Assembly (NCBI RefSeq): GCF_027497215.1
Contig: NZ_CP114904.1
Location: forward strand, 4,052,001 to 4,116,000
Reading direction: 5' to 3'
Origin: Micromonospora sp. WMMD812
GTDB lineage: Bacteria; Actinomycetota; Actinomycetes; Mycobacteriales; Micromonosporaceae
Length of the DNA: 64,000 nucleotides
Shown here: positions 1-7,360 of the stretch, one piece after another
Numbering within the stretch: the stretch's first letter is position 1
How the letters are laid out: every line of letters begins with the position of its first letter
Notes under the pieces: model-generated
Seen by the model: only the letters and a program-made list of their open reading frames with translations
What the model was told of the DNA's origin: nothing
Databases searched by the model: none
Made by a program: the position numbers and the translations under genes

Positions 1-3000
1 CCGTTCGGAGGTGCGTGGCGGCCTCGTCGTCCTGACCGAGGGCGGTGGCGAGGTCGGCCAGGTGCCGGGCCACCGGGCCGAGGCTGAGCAGGCCGCTGCC
101 CGCCCCGGCCAGCTCGCCGGCGGCGGGCAGCAGCTCGGCGTACGCGTACCGCATGGCCGGCTCGTCGCCGGCGGCGAGCGCGGCGCGGGCGGTGAGACAG
201 AGGCGGGCCTCGCGGAGCAGGTCGTGCGGTGACTCCGGCTGGGCGCGCAGCGCGGCGACGGCCTCGTCGCGGCGGCCGGCGGCGGCCCGGGCCAGCGGCT
301 CGACCCAGGGCGCGTAGGGCTCCCAATCCAGGTGCCCCGGCACGTCGACGGGTGCACTCGGCGGCGCGTCGGCCACGCGCAGCGACAGCAGGGCGAGCGG
401 CAGCAGGCCCTGCTCCAGACCGGGCATCGCACCGGCGGGCAGGCGCTCCTGCGCCACGCGGTACGCCACCTCCGCCTCGGACGGACGCCCGGTGAGGGCG
501 AGGCGCAGCGCGGCGTACCACTGGGTGAACACCCCGACCAGCGGCAGGTCGTGCCGCGCGGCGAGGCGGTCGGCGGCGCCGGCGTGCGCGTCGGCGGTGT
601 ACAGGTCGGCGAGCGCGGCGTGGGCCTGCACCAGGATGAGGTGGCCGAGCACCTCGAACGTCACGAGGTCGTGCCGGGCGGCGACGTCGACCAGTTCCGC
701 CCCGACCCGGGCGCGCTCGGCCGCGAGTCCCGTGCGCCGGAAGCTGTGCATGAAGCGGGCGTTCAGCGCGAACGCCAGCAACGCCGGGTTCCGCAGCCGC
801 CGGGCCAGCGCCTCCGCCTCGACCGCCGCGCGGTACCCCCGGTCGGTGGTCGTGCCGCGCGACTCCAGGGCGAGCGTGCTCAGCAGGCGGCTGCGCCGTT
901 CCGGGTCGTCCTCGCCGGTCGCGGCCAGGGCGCGGTCGGCCGCCCGGACGATCCGGTGGGACAGCTCCTCGTCGTCGTTGCGGGTCCAGACGGCCGGCAC
1001 GTCGAACGCGGTGAGCACGGCCGCGGTCAGGGCCGGATCGTCCAGCGTCTCGGCCGTGCCGATCGCCTCGGCCCGGTACCGGCGGGTGCGATCCAGGTCC
1101 CCGGTGATGGCGAGGGCGCGGCCGAGCCCCATCACCGCCACCAGCCGTCCCGGCACGTCGTCGCCGCCCCGGTCGTGGGCGTCGACCGCCTGCTGCCACA
1201 GGCGGGCCGCCTGGTGCGGGTGGGCGCGGCGTTCGGCCTGCTCGGCGGCGGCCCGGGCGTAGCGGGCCGCCCGGCCGGCGGTGGCCCGGGTGCCGGCCCG
1301 ATCGAAGTGGTGGGCGAGGGCGACCACGTCGTCCGGGTGCAGCCGTTCGAGCGCCGCGCCGGCAGCGGCGTGCCAGTGGGCCCGGCGCGGTGCGGACAGG
1401 TCGCCGTAGAGCGTGTCGCGCACCAGGATGTGGGTGAACCGCAGACCGCCGTCCCCCTGCTCGGTGAGGAAACCCGCGCGCAGCGCGTGGTCGAGCGCGT
1501 CGAGCAGAGCGCCGTCGGTGTCGGCCGCCGCGACGGACCGGGCGCCGGCGGTCGCCGCGGATTGGCTGCCGGCGCCGGTGGGCGCAGCGGACCGGGTGCC
1601 GGCGCCGGTGGGCGCTGCGTGCGTCGTGCCCGCGCCCGCGGCCAGCGCGGCTAGGATCTCCGGGTCGACGTCCCGGCCGAGCACCGCGGCCCGCCGCAGC
1701 ACGTCCTGCGATGGTTCGGGGAGCCGGGCGAGCCGGTGCCGGATGACGTCCCGGACCCCCGCGGGCACGCGCTCCAGGGCCGCGTCCCCCTCGGCGGCGA
1801 GCAACCGGGCCAGCTCCCGGACGAAGAACGGGTTGCCGCCGCTGCGCCGGTGGATCAGGCGTACGGCGGGCGCGTCCAGGTCCCGCCCGACGACGGCCCG
1901 GGCGAGATCACCGGTAGCCACCTCGGCGAGGCCCCCCAGGTAGATCCGGAGCGGTTCCAGCCGGGCGAGCCGCGCCAGCGCCGCGGTCAGCTCCGGGGTG
2001 ATCTCGGTGGCCCGGTACGTGCCGACGAGAAGCGCCGGACCGTCGACGCGGGAGGGTTCGGTGAACAGGGCGGTCAGCAGGTCCAGGGTGCCCTCGTCCG
2101 CCCGGTGCAGGTCGTCGAGGACCAGCAGCACCGGCGCGCGGCCGGCCGCGGAGGTCACCTGCGCGGCGGCGGCGAGATGCAGCCCGAACCGGGCGGCGGC
2201 CGGGTCGCCGTCGATGGCGTCCGTCGGCTCGCCGTCGGCGCTCGCCGGGGTGCCTGCGCCGCCGTCGGCGCTCAACGGGGTGCGTGCGCCTTCGTCGGGG
2301 CTCGGCGGGGTGGGTGCGCCTTCGTCGACGCTCGCCGGTGTGGGTCCGCCCGACGCGGCCAGTTCGTCGGCGATTTGCCGCCACGGCCAGGCCACCGGGG
2401 CGCCCTCGTACTCGGGGCTGCGCCCCCACGCCGTCGTCCAGCCGTCCGCCGTCAGCCGCTCCGTCAGCGCCTCGGCGAGCGCCGACTTGCCGCCGCCCGC
2501 GTCCCCCGAGACCAGGACGAGCGCCGGCACGCCGTCCCGGACGACCTGGTCGGCCGCCTGGTGGAGGCGGTCCAACTCATCGCCGCGCCCGACGAACGGC
2601 CGCCGCACACCATTCGGGGTCGCGGGGACGGGCGGCGTCGCGGGGGCCGGCGGGGACGTTGGGGCCGGCGGAGTAGCTGGGGCCGGCGGGGTCGCGGGGG
2701 CGGCGAGGTGGGGGGCCTGGGCGAGGATGTCCGCCTCCAGCTGCCGCAGTCGGGGCCCCGGGTCGACCCCGAGTTCCGCCACCAGCGTCTCCCGGGCACG
2801 GCGCAGCGCGGCCAGCGCGTCGCCCTGCCGACCCGCGCGGTACAGGGCGAGCGCCAGCAGCCGCCAGGCGTCCTCTCGCAGCGGCTGGTCGGTGGCGTAC
2901 GCCCGCAGCTCGGACGCGGCCTCGGCGGCCCGGCCCACCGCCAGCAGCGCCTCGGCCCGCCGCTCCACGGCCAGCATGCGCAGCTCGTCCAGCCGGCCGA

Positions 3001-3478
3001 TCTCCGCGCGGGCCCAGCGCTGGTCGGCGTACTCGGCGTAGGCGGGGCCGCGCCACAGGGCGAGCGCGGCGTCGAGGCGGGCCAGCGCCGGCCCGGCAGC
3101 CCCGGTCGCGAGCAGCTCGCCGGACTCGCGGACGGCCGCCTCGAACCGCCACGCGTCCACCGCGTCCGGCGCCGAGTGCAGCGCGTACCCGGGCGGCTCG
3201 GTGACCAGCAGCCGGGCCGGCCGGCGGGGCGGCCGGTCCGGTTCCAGGGCGCGGCGTAGGTCGGCGACGAAGGTACGGATCGCCGCCACCGCCGCTTCCG
3301 GGGACTGCTCCGGCCACAGGGCGTCGACCAGCCGTTCGACCGGGACCACCCGCCCCCGGGCGACCAGCAGCCGGGCCAGGACCGCCCGCTGGCGGGCGCC
3401 GCGCAGCGGCACCGGGTCACCGGCGGCGACGGCCTGCACCGGCCCCAGCACGCCGAACCTCACCCCGGGACTGGTCAC
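1..3478 (-). CDS. SARP/AfsR-family transcriptional regulator with AAA ATPase core (3' end outside window)
   Basis: Translation gives an N-terminal winged helix (VRFGVLGPVQ..., about residues 6-90), a BTAD helical domain (about 95-240), a Pro/Ala linker, and a P-loop ATPase with Walker A GDAGGGKSAL near residue 326 and Walker B VLLVLDDLHRAD near 450. A long helical, TPR-like C-terminal part follows and is still open at base 1 (more than 1,150 residues). This is the architecture of large SARP-LAL regulators that activate nearby operons. The start is GTG at 3478: an in-frame TAG lies 4 codons upstream. TTG 3481 and GTG 3463 are alternatives. It is divergent from the hydrolase at 3717. Two blocks of in-frame 30-bp repeats lie in the ATPase region. 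The regulated target is inferred, not shown. Confidence 0.9.
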   Translation of the reverse strand, partial: MTSPGVRFGVLGPVQAVAAGDPVPLRGARQRAVLARLLVARGRVVPVERLVDALWPEQSPEAAVAAIRTFVADLRRALEPDRPPRRPARLLVTEPPGYALHSAPDAVDAWRFEAAVRESGELLATGAAGPALARLDAALALWRGPAYAEYADQRWARAEIGRLDELRMLAVERRAEALLAVGRAAEAASELRAYATDQPLREDAWRLLALALYRAGRQGDALAALRRARETLVAELGVDPGPRLRQLEADILAQAPHLAAPATPPAPATPPAPTSPPAPATPPVPATPNGVRRPFVGRGDELDRLHQAADQVVRDGVPALVLVSGDAGGGKSALAEALTERLTADGWTTAWGRSPEYEGAPVAWPWRQIADELAASGGPTPASVDEGAPTPPSPDEGARTPLSADGGAGTPASADGEPTDAIDGDPAAARFGLHLAAAAQVTSAAGRAPVLLVLDDLHRADEGTLDLLTALFTEPSRVDGPALLVGTYRATEITPELTAALARLARLEPLRIYLGGLAEVATGDLARAVVGRDLDAPAVRLIHRRSGGNPFFVRELARLLAAEGDAALERVPAGVRDVIRHRLARLPEPSQDVLRRAAVLGRDVDPEILAALAAGAGTTHAAPTGAGTRSAAPTGAGSQSAATAGARSVAAADTDGALLDALDHALRAGFLTEQGDGGLRFTHILVRDTLYGDLSAPRRAHWHAAAGAALERLHPDDVVALAHHFDRAGTRATAGRAARYARAAAEQAERRAHPHQAARLWQQAVDAHDRGGDDVPGRLVAVMGLGRALAITGDLDRTRRYRAEAIGTAETLDDPALTAAVLTAFDVPAVWTRNDDEELSHRIVRAADRALAATGEDDPERRSRLLSTLALESRGTTTDRGYRAAVEAEALARRLRNPALLAFALNARFMHSFRRTGLAAERARVGAELVDVAARHDLVTFEVLGHLILVQAHAALADLYTADAHAGAADRLAARHDLPLVGVFTQWYAALRLALTGRPSEAEVAYRVAQERLPAGAMPGLEQGLLPLALLSLRVADAPPSAPVDVPGHLDWEPYAPWVEPLARAAAGRRDEAVAALRAQPESPHDLLREARLCLTARAALAAGDEPAMRYAYAELLPAAGELAGAGSGLLSLGPVARHLADLATALGQDDEAATHLRT
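1536..1649. repeat. In-frame 30-bp minisatellite in the SARP gene (C-terminal block)
   Basis: Two near-identical 30-base units (1560-1589 and 1590-1619) are flanked by a 24-base partial copy (1536-1559) and a degenerate copy (1620-1649). On the coding strand they encode Ala/Gly/Thr-rich decapeptides such as AAPTGAGTRS. The length is a multiple of three, so copy changes keep the frame. Confidence 0.8.
2231..2350. repeat. In-frame 30-bp minisatellite in the SARP gene, four units
   Basis: Four units of exactly 30 bases (2231-2260, 2261-2290, 2291-2320, 2321-2350) share the pattern cgtcg-g-gctc--cgg-gtg-gt-cgcc. They encode a low-complexity insertion of the SADGGAGTPA type between the Walker A and Walker B segments of the ATPase. 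The repeat probably forms a surface loop. Confidence 0.85.
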
Positions 3479-3607
3479 CAACCCAATCTAGGCAGCCGGC
3501 CCGCCGCGCCGACCCGGCGGCGCCGATCGGTGACGGCTGAGGGAGTCGCCGGACGGCGTGTCGGGTCGCGGGAACGTCAGAGATCACGGCGTCGACCAAA
3601 GGGTTCC

Positions 3608-3640
3608 GCTTATTCGGTGCTGATCCGCTGCTGATCGCTC
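3608..3640 (+). promoter_or_regulatory. Putative SARP box: 11-bp-spaced heptamer direct repeats
   Basis: GCTGATC occurs at 3619-3625 and again at 3630-3636, exactly 11 bases apart. A degenerate copy, GCTTATT (5 of 7), sits 11 bases earlier at 3608-3614. Heptamers separated by 4 bases with an 11-base period are the known binding pattern of SARP winged helices. The site lies in the divergent region between the SARP gene and the hydrolase, 80-110 bases before the hydrolase start. Confidence 0.5.
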
Positions 3641-3716
3641 CCGGGCACGCTCGACCCGTACGCCGGGTGCGGGTGCTGTCCCGCGACCCGGACCTCCGCT
3701 CCCAGAAAGGTGCGAC

Positions 3717-4595
3717 GTGGACCCCAGGATCAAGGGTTTCGACTACCAGCGCGTCACGGTCGACGAGGGCGTGGCCCTGGCGGTGGCCGTCGGCGGCTCC
3801 GGTCCGCCGGTCGTGCTCCTGCACGGTTTCCCGCAGACCCACCTCATGTGGCGGCACGTGGCCGCCGACCTCGCGGCGGACCACACCGTGATCTGCCCCG
3901 ACCTGCGCGGTTACGGCGCCAGCGACAAGCCCGCCGACACCGACGGCACCCGGTACGCCAAGCGGACCATGGCCAACGATGTCGTCGCGCTCGCCCGGGC
4001 GCTCGGGCACGAGCGATTCGCCCTCGCCGGTCACGACCGCGGCGCCCTGGTCGCCGTCCGGGCCGGCCTCGACCACCCGGACGCGGTGACCCACCTGGCC
4101 GCGCTCGACGTGCTGCCCACCCTCGACATGTGGGACGTCCTGCACGGCACGACCGCCGCGGTCGGCTTCCACCTGTACCTGATGGCCCAGCCGCCCGGCC
4201 TGCCCGAGCAGCTCATCGGCGCGAGCGCGGACGCGTTCTTCGGGCACTTTCTGGACGCCTGGACCCGCGACCCGGAGGCGATCCCCGCCGAGGTGCGGGC
4301 GGCGTACCTGGCGGCCTCCCGGGCCGCGGTCACCTCGATCGTCGCCGACTACCGGGCCACCGCCGGCATCGACGTCGTGCATGACCGGGCCGACCGCGAG
4401 GCCGGCAACCGGCTGCGGATGCCGGTGACCGTCCTCCAGCAGGACTGGGGCGCCGCCCTCGGCTACGACGCCGCGGCGCTCTGGCGGGCGTGGACTCCGG
4501 ACCTGGCGCACCGTACGGTCACCAGCGGTCACTTCATGGCCGAGGAGGCGCCGGCGGAGGTGGTCGCCGAGCTGCGCGCGCTGCTGGCCCGGTAG
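3717..4595 (+). CDS. Alpha/beta hydrolase, haloacetate dehalogenase/epoxide hydrolase-like
   Basis: 292 residues, GTG start with AGAAAGG a few bases upstream. The protein has LHGFP (oxyanion region, residues 35-39), DLRGYGASDKP, the nucleophile elbow GHDRG with Asp107, a second acid at Asp131 (LDVLPT) and the catalytic His272 in SGHFMAEEAP. The spacing Asp107/Asp131/His272 matches Asp104/Asp128/His271 of fluoroacetate dehalogenase, and Arg108 and His152 fit its substrate and halide sites. The Trp expected next to that His appears to be Leu, so the natural substrate may not be a haloacetate; an epoxide or another ester is possible. It is cytosolic, with no signal peptide. It may be a target of the divergent SARP. 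Confidence 0.85.
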   Translation: MDPRIKGFDYQRVTVDEGVALAVAVGGSGPPVVLLHGFPQTHLMWRHVAADLAADHTVICPDLRGYGASDKPADTDGTRYAKRTMANDVVALARALGHERFALAGHDRGALVAVRAGLDHPDAVTHLAALDVLPTLDMWDVLHGTTAAVGFHLYLMAQPPGLPEQLIGASADAFFGHFLDAWTRDPEAIPAEVRAAYLAASRAAVTSIVADYRATAGIDVVHDRADREAGNRLRMPVTVLQQDWGAALGYDAAALWRAWTPDLAHRTVTSGHFMAEEAPAEVVAELRALLAR

Positions 4596-4653
4596 CCGCC
4601 GCGCGGCGGGGCAGCTGGTCGGTCCGGGGCGGGAGAGAATTTTCACGGGGCCG

Positions 4654-4680
4654 TGTCGATCCGCGCCGGTCCCGTTCGTC
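4654..4680 (+). promoter_or_regulatory. Candidate ECF42-type promoter (TGTCGA-N17-CGTC)
   Basis: TGTCGA at 4654-4659 is followed, after 17 bases, by CGTC at 4677-4680, 42 bases before the DGPF gene start. The signature reported for ECF42 sigma factors is TGTCGA (-35) and CG(A/T)C (-10) in front of DGPF genes. This suggests autoregulation by the sigma factor encoded at 5067. Confidence 0.6.
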
Positions 4681-4722
4681 GTCAGGTCGTACGGCAGCCC
4701 GAAGAGACGACAGGAGTCGGAC

Positions 4723-5058
4723 ATGAAGTACATGCTGCTCATCTACAGCGGTTCCAAGGACGCGCCGGACCCGTGCACTGTCGAGGACTGGATGGCCTAC
4801 GACAAGGAGGTCCAGGAGGCGGGGATCCTCGTCGGCGGCCACTCGTTGGCGGATCTGACCACCGCCACCACCGTTCAGGTCGGCCCGACCGGTGAGCGGA
4901 CGGTCACCGACGGCCCGTTCGCGGAGACCCGGGAGGTGCTCGGCGGCTACTACGTCATCGACGTGCCGGACCTCGACGTCGCCCTGAACTGGGCCGCCCG
5001 CTGCCCGGGTTCCCGGGGCAACGGGGCGGTCGAGGTGCGGCCGGTCGCCGAGTTCTAG
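4723..5058 (+). CDS. DGPF/YCII-domain protein, partner of ECF42 sigma factor
   Basis: 111 residues, start MKYMLLIYSGSK. It carries the defining DGPF motif (TDGPFAETREVLGGYYVIDV) and the C-terminal VEVRPVAEF strand of the YCII/DGPF fold, a small ferredoxin-like domain. The SD is AGGAGTCGG. Only 8 bases separate its stop from the sigma factor start, so they are surely one transcript. In the ECF42 family, DGPF genes are the conserved neighbours and targets of the sigma factor. The biochemical role is unknown; enzyme activity has been proposed but nothing here decides it. A second paralogue is at 36617. Confidence 0.9.
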   Translation: MKYMLLIYSGSKDAPDPCTVEDWMAYDKEVQEAGILVGGHSLADLTTATTVQVGPTGERTVTDGPFAETREVLGGYYVIDVPDLDVALNWAARCPGSRGNGAVEVRPVAEF

Positions 5059-5066
5059 GGCCGGAC

Positions 5067-6350
5067 GTGACGGACGAGCGGGCGGCCGGCACCCGCGCCT
5101 CGGTCGAGGCGGTGTTCCGCGAGGAACGCGGCCGGCTGCTCGCCGCCCTCGCTCACCGCTTCGGCGACCTCGACCTGGCCGAGGACGTCGCCTCCGAGGC
5201 GATCGAGGCGGCGCTGATCCACTGGCCCGTCGACGGCGTACCGACCCGGCCCGGCGCCTGGCTGCTCACCACGGCCCGGCGTCGGGCCGTGGACCGGCTC
5301 CGGCGCGACCAGACGTACGCCGCCCGGCTCGCCATCCTCGCCGCGGAGGCCGACCGGGCCGGGCCGGGCGCGCCGGCGGACACCGACGGCGGCCTGCCCG
5401 ACGAACGGCTGCGGCTCTTCTTCACCTGCGCCCACCCGGCACTGCCGGCGGCGGACCGCGGGGCGCTGACCCTGCGGTACCTCGCCGGGCTGACCACGCC
5501 CGAGGTCGCCCGGGCGTTCCTCGTGCCGACCGCGACGATGGCCCAGCGGCTGGTCCGGGCGAAGAAGAAGATCCGCGAGGCCCGCATCCCGTTCCGGGTT
5601 CCCGAGCCGGACGAGCTGCCCGCGCGCCTGCCCGGTGTGCTCCAGGCGGTCTACTCGATCTTCACCGAGGGGTACGCGGCCAGCGCCGGCCCGCACCTCC
5701 AGCGGCTCGACCTCGCCGAGGAGGCGATCCGGCTGGCCCGGATCCTGCGCCGGCTGCTCCCCGCCGAGCGGGAGGTGGCCGGGCTGCTCGGGTTGATGCT
5801 GCTGGTCCATGCCCGGCGGGACGCCCGGATCGGCCCGGCCGGCGAGCTGGTGCTGCTCGACGCGCAGGACCGCGACCGCTGGGACCGCGCGATGATCGAG
5901 GAGGGGCGGTCCCTGGTGCTGACCGCGCTGACCGGCGGCCCACCCGGCCCGTACGGGGTGCAGGCGGCCATCGCCGCCCTGCACGACGAGGCGCCCGACG
6001 CGGCGTCCACCGACTGGCCGCAGGTGGTGGCGCTCTACGACGTACTGGTCGCGCTGACGCCGTCGCCGGTGGTGGCGCTGAACCGGGCCGCGGCGGTGGC
6101 GATGCGCGACGGCCCGGCGGCCGGCTTGGCCCTGCTCGACGAGTTGGCCGGCGAGCCGCAGCTGCGCGGGTACGCCCCGTACCCGGCCGCCCGGGCGGAC
6201 CTGCTGCACCGGCTCGGTCGCCGGCCCGAGGCGGCGGCGGCCTACCGGGAGGCCCTCGACCTGGCCGGCACCGAGCCGGAGCGGGCGCACCTGCGCCGCC
6301 GGCTCGCCGAGATCGAACCGGCCGGCCGGAGCGCCGCCGCAGGCGACTGA
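5067..6350 (+). CDS. ECF42-family RNA polymerase sigma factor with C-terminal extension
   Basis: 427 residues, GTG start. Sigma region 2 spans about residues 15-85 (FREERGRLLAALAHRFGDLDLAEDVASEA) and region 4 about 135-185 (LTLRYLAGLTTPEVARAFLVPTATMAQRL). A roughly 200-residue helical, TPR-like extension follows (FTEGYAASAG, LNRAAAVAMRDGP), typical of ECF42. No anti-sigma factor gene is adjacent; in this group the C-terminal domain itself is needed for activity. It is translated with the DGPF gene at 4723. The last codons lie inside a 36-bp tandem duplication. Confidence 0.93.
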   Translation: MTDERAAGTRASVEAVFREERGRLLAALAHRFGDLDLAEDVASEAIEAALIHWPVDGVPTRPGAWLLTTARRRAVDRLRRDQTYAARLAILAAEADRAGPGAPADTDGGLPDERLRLFFTCAHPALPAADRGALTLRYLAGLTTPEVARAFLVPTATMAQRLVRAKKKIREARIPFRVPEPDELPARLPGVLQAVYSIFTEGYAASAGPHLQRLDLAEEAIRLARILRRLLPAEREVAGLLGLMLLVHARRDARIGPAGELVLLDAQDRDRWDRAMIEEGRSLVLTALTGGPPGPYGVQAAIAALHDEAPDAASTDWPQVVALYDVLVALTPSPVVALNRAAAVAMRDGPAAGLALLDELAGEPQLRGYAPYPAARADLLHRLGRRPEAAAAYREALDLAGTEPERAHLRRRLAEIEPAGRSAAAGD

Positions 6351-6396
6351 GCGCCCGCCGACCGGAACGCCGTCGAGGGCGACTGAGCGCCCGCCG
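6327..6396. repeat. 36-bp tandem duplication across the sigma-factor stop codon
   Basis: The 34-base stretch 6327-6360, including the TGA of the sigma gene, is repeated 36 bases later (6363-6396). GGCGACTGAGCGCCCGCCG is identical at 6342-6360 and 6378-6396. A weaker third copy starts near 6417. The duplicate adds a second in-frame TGA downstream. Confidence 0.75.
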
Positions 6397-6451
6397 TCAG
6401 GGCGTCGGCTCGGGTCGGAACGCCGCCGTCGGCGGCTGACGGGGTCGCTCG

Positions 6452-7360
6452 TCAGCCGGCGGCGCGGGCCCGCTCCTCGGCGACCAGCTCGCGGGCGGCC
6501 GGGGCGACCTCGTTGGCGAACAGCTCGATCACGGCCGGGTCGTCGCCGGCCAGGATGAAGGCGCTCACCCCGTGCTCCAGGGCGACTCCGGCGAGGTCCT
6601 CCGCCCACTGCTCCGGCGGGCCGTTGAGGAACGACCGGCCGGTCGCGGCGAACTGGCCGCCGATGTTCAGCAGCCGGCGGACCGAGGCGGGATCGCGCCC
6701 GGCCCCGGCGGCGGCCTCGTCGATCTGCTCGTTCATCGCCACCAGGTCGGCCGGCCCGCCCTGGAGGTACTGGAGGGTGGGCAGCCAGCCGTCGGCCACC
6801 CGCCCGGTCAGCCGCAGCATCCTCGGCTTGTACGCGCCGATCCAGATGTTCACCGGGTGGGCCGGCGCCGGCCCCCGCTTCGCACCCGCGACCCGGTAGA
6901 ACTCGCCGTCGACGCGGACCCCGCCCGGCTTGTCGGCCGCCCAGACCTCGCGGATCACCTGGATCGCCTCGTCCAGGGCCTTGACCGCCTGGCCGGGGGC
7001 GAGCCGCCGGCCGCCCATCGCCTCGATGGCGTCCCAGAACCCGCCCGCGCCGATGCCGAGCTCGAACCGGCCGCCGCTGAGCAGGTCGAGACTCGCGGCG
7101 CTGCGGGCCAGCACGGCCGGCTGCCGCAGCGGCAGGTTGAGGACGTTGCCACTGAGCCGGATCCGCTCGGTACGCGCGGCCACGTAGCTCAGCAGCGTCC
7201 AGGTGTCGTGGAACCGGGGCTGGTACGGGTGGTCCTGGAAGGTGACCAGGTCCAGCCCGGCCCGGTCGGCCACCACGGCCAGGTCCACGGCGTGCCGGAC
7301 GGGCTGGGCGGTGGGCGTGACGAAGGCGCCGAACAGGAGATCGTGCCCGTAGTCGGTCAT
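6452..7360 (-). CDS. LLM-class F420/flavin-dependent oxidoreductase
   Basis: 302 residues, ATG at 7360 overlapping the stop of the upstream gene (ATGA). It is a single-domain bacterial luciferase-like TIM barrel: early FGAFVTPTAQP strand, FQDHPYQPRFHDTWTLLSYVAART, SGNVLNLPLRQPAVLARSAASLDLLSGGR, GIGAGGFWDAIEAMGG and WIGAYKPRMLRLTGR. These are the hallmarks of actinobacterial F420-dependent LLM proteins; FMN use cannot be excluded. It is about as long as the N-terminal part of the neighbouring fusion protein and clearly paralogous to it, so the pair probably arose by tandem duplication. Both are presumably controlled by the MarR site at 9658. Confidence 0.9.
   Translation of the reverse strand: MTDYGHDLLFGAFVTPTAQPVRHAVDLAVVADRAGLDLVTFQDHPYQPRFHDTWTLLSYVAARTERIRLSGNVLNLPLRQPAVLARSAASLDLLSGGRFELGIGAGGFWDAIEAMGGRRLAPGQAVKALDEAIQVIREVWAADKPGGVRVDGEFYRVAGAKRGPAPAHPVNIWIGAYKPRMLRLTGRVADGWLPTLQYLQGGPADLVAMNEQIDEAAAGAGRDPASVRRLLNIGGQFAATGRSFLNGPPEQWAEDLAGVALEHGVSAFILAGDDPAVIELFANEVAPAARELVAEERARAAG

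Noticed and set aside
332..3259. Long plus-strand frames across the left 3 kb
   Set aside because: They are opposite-strand shadows of the SARP gene; amino-acid content is Arg/Gly/Pro/Ala-biased with no recognisable domain.
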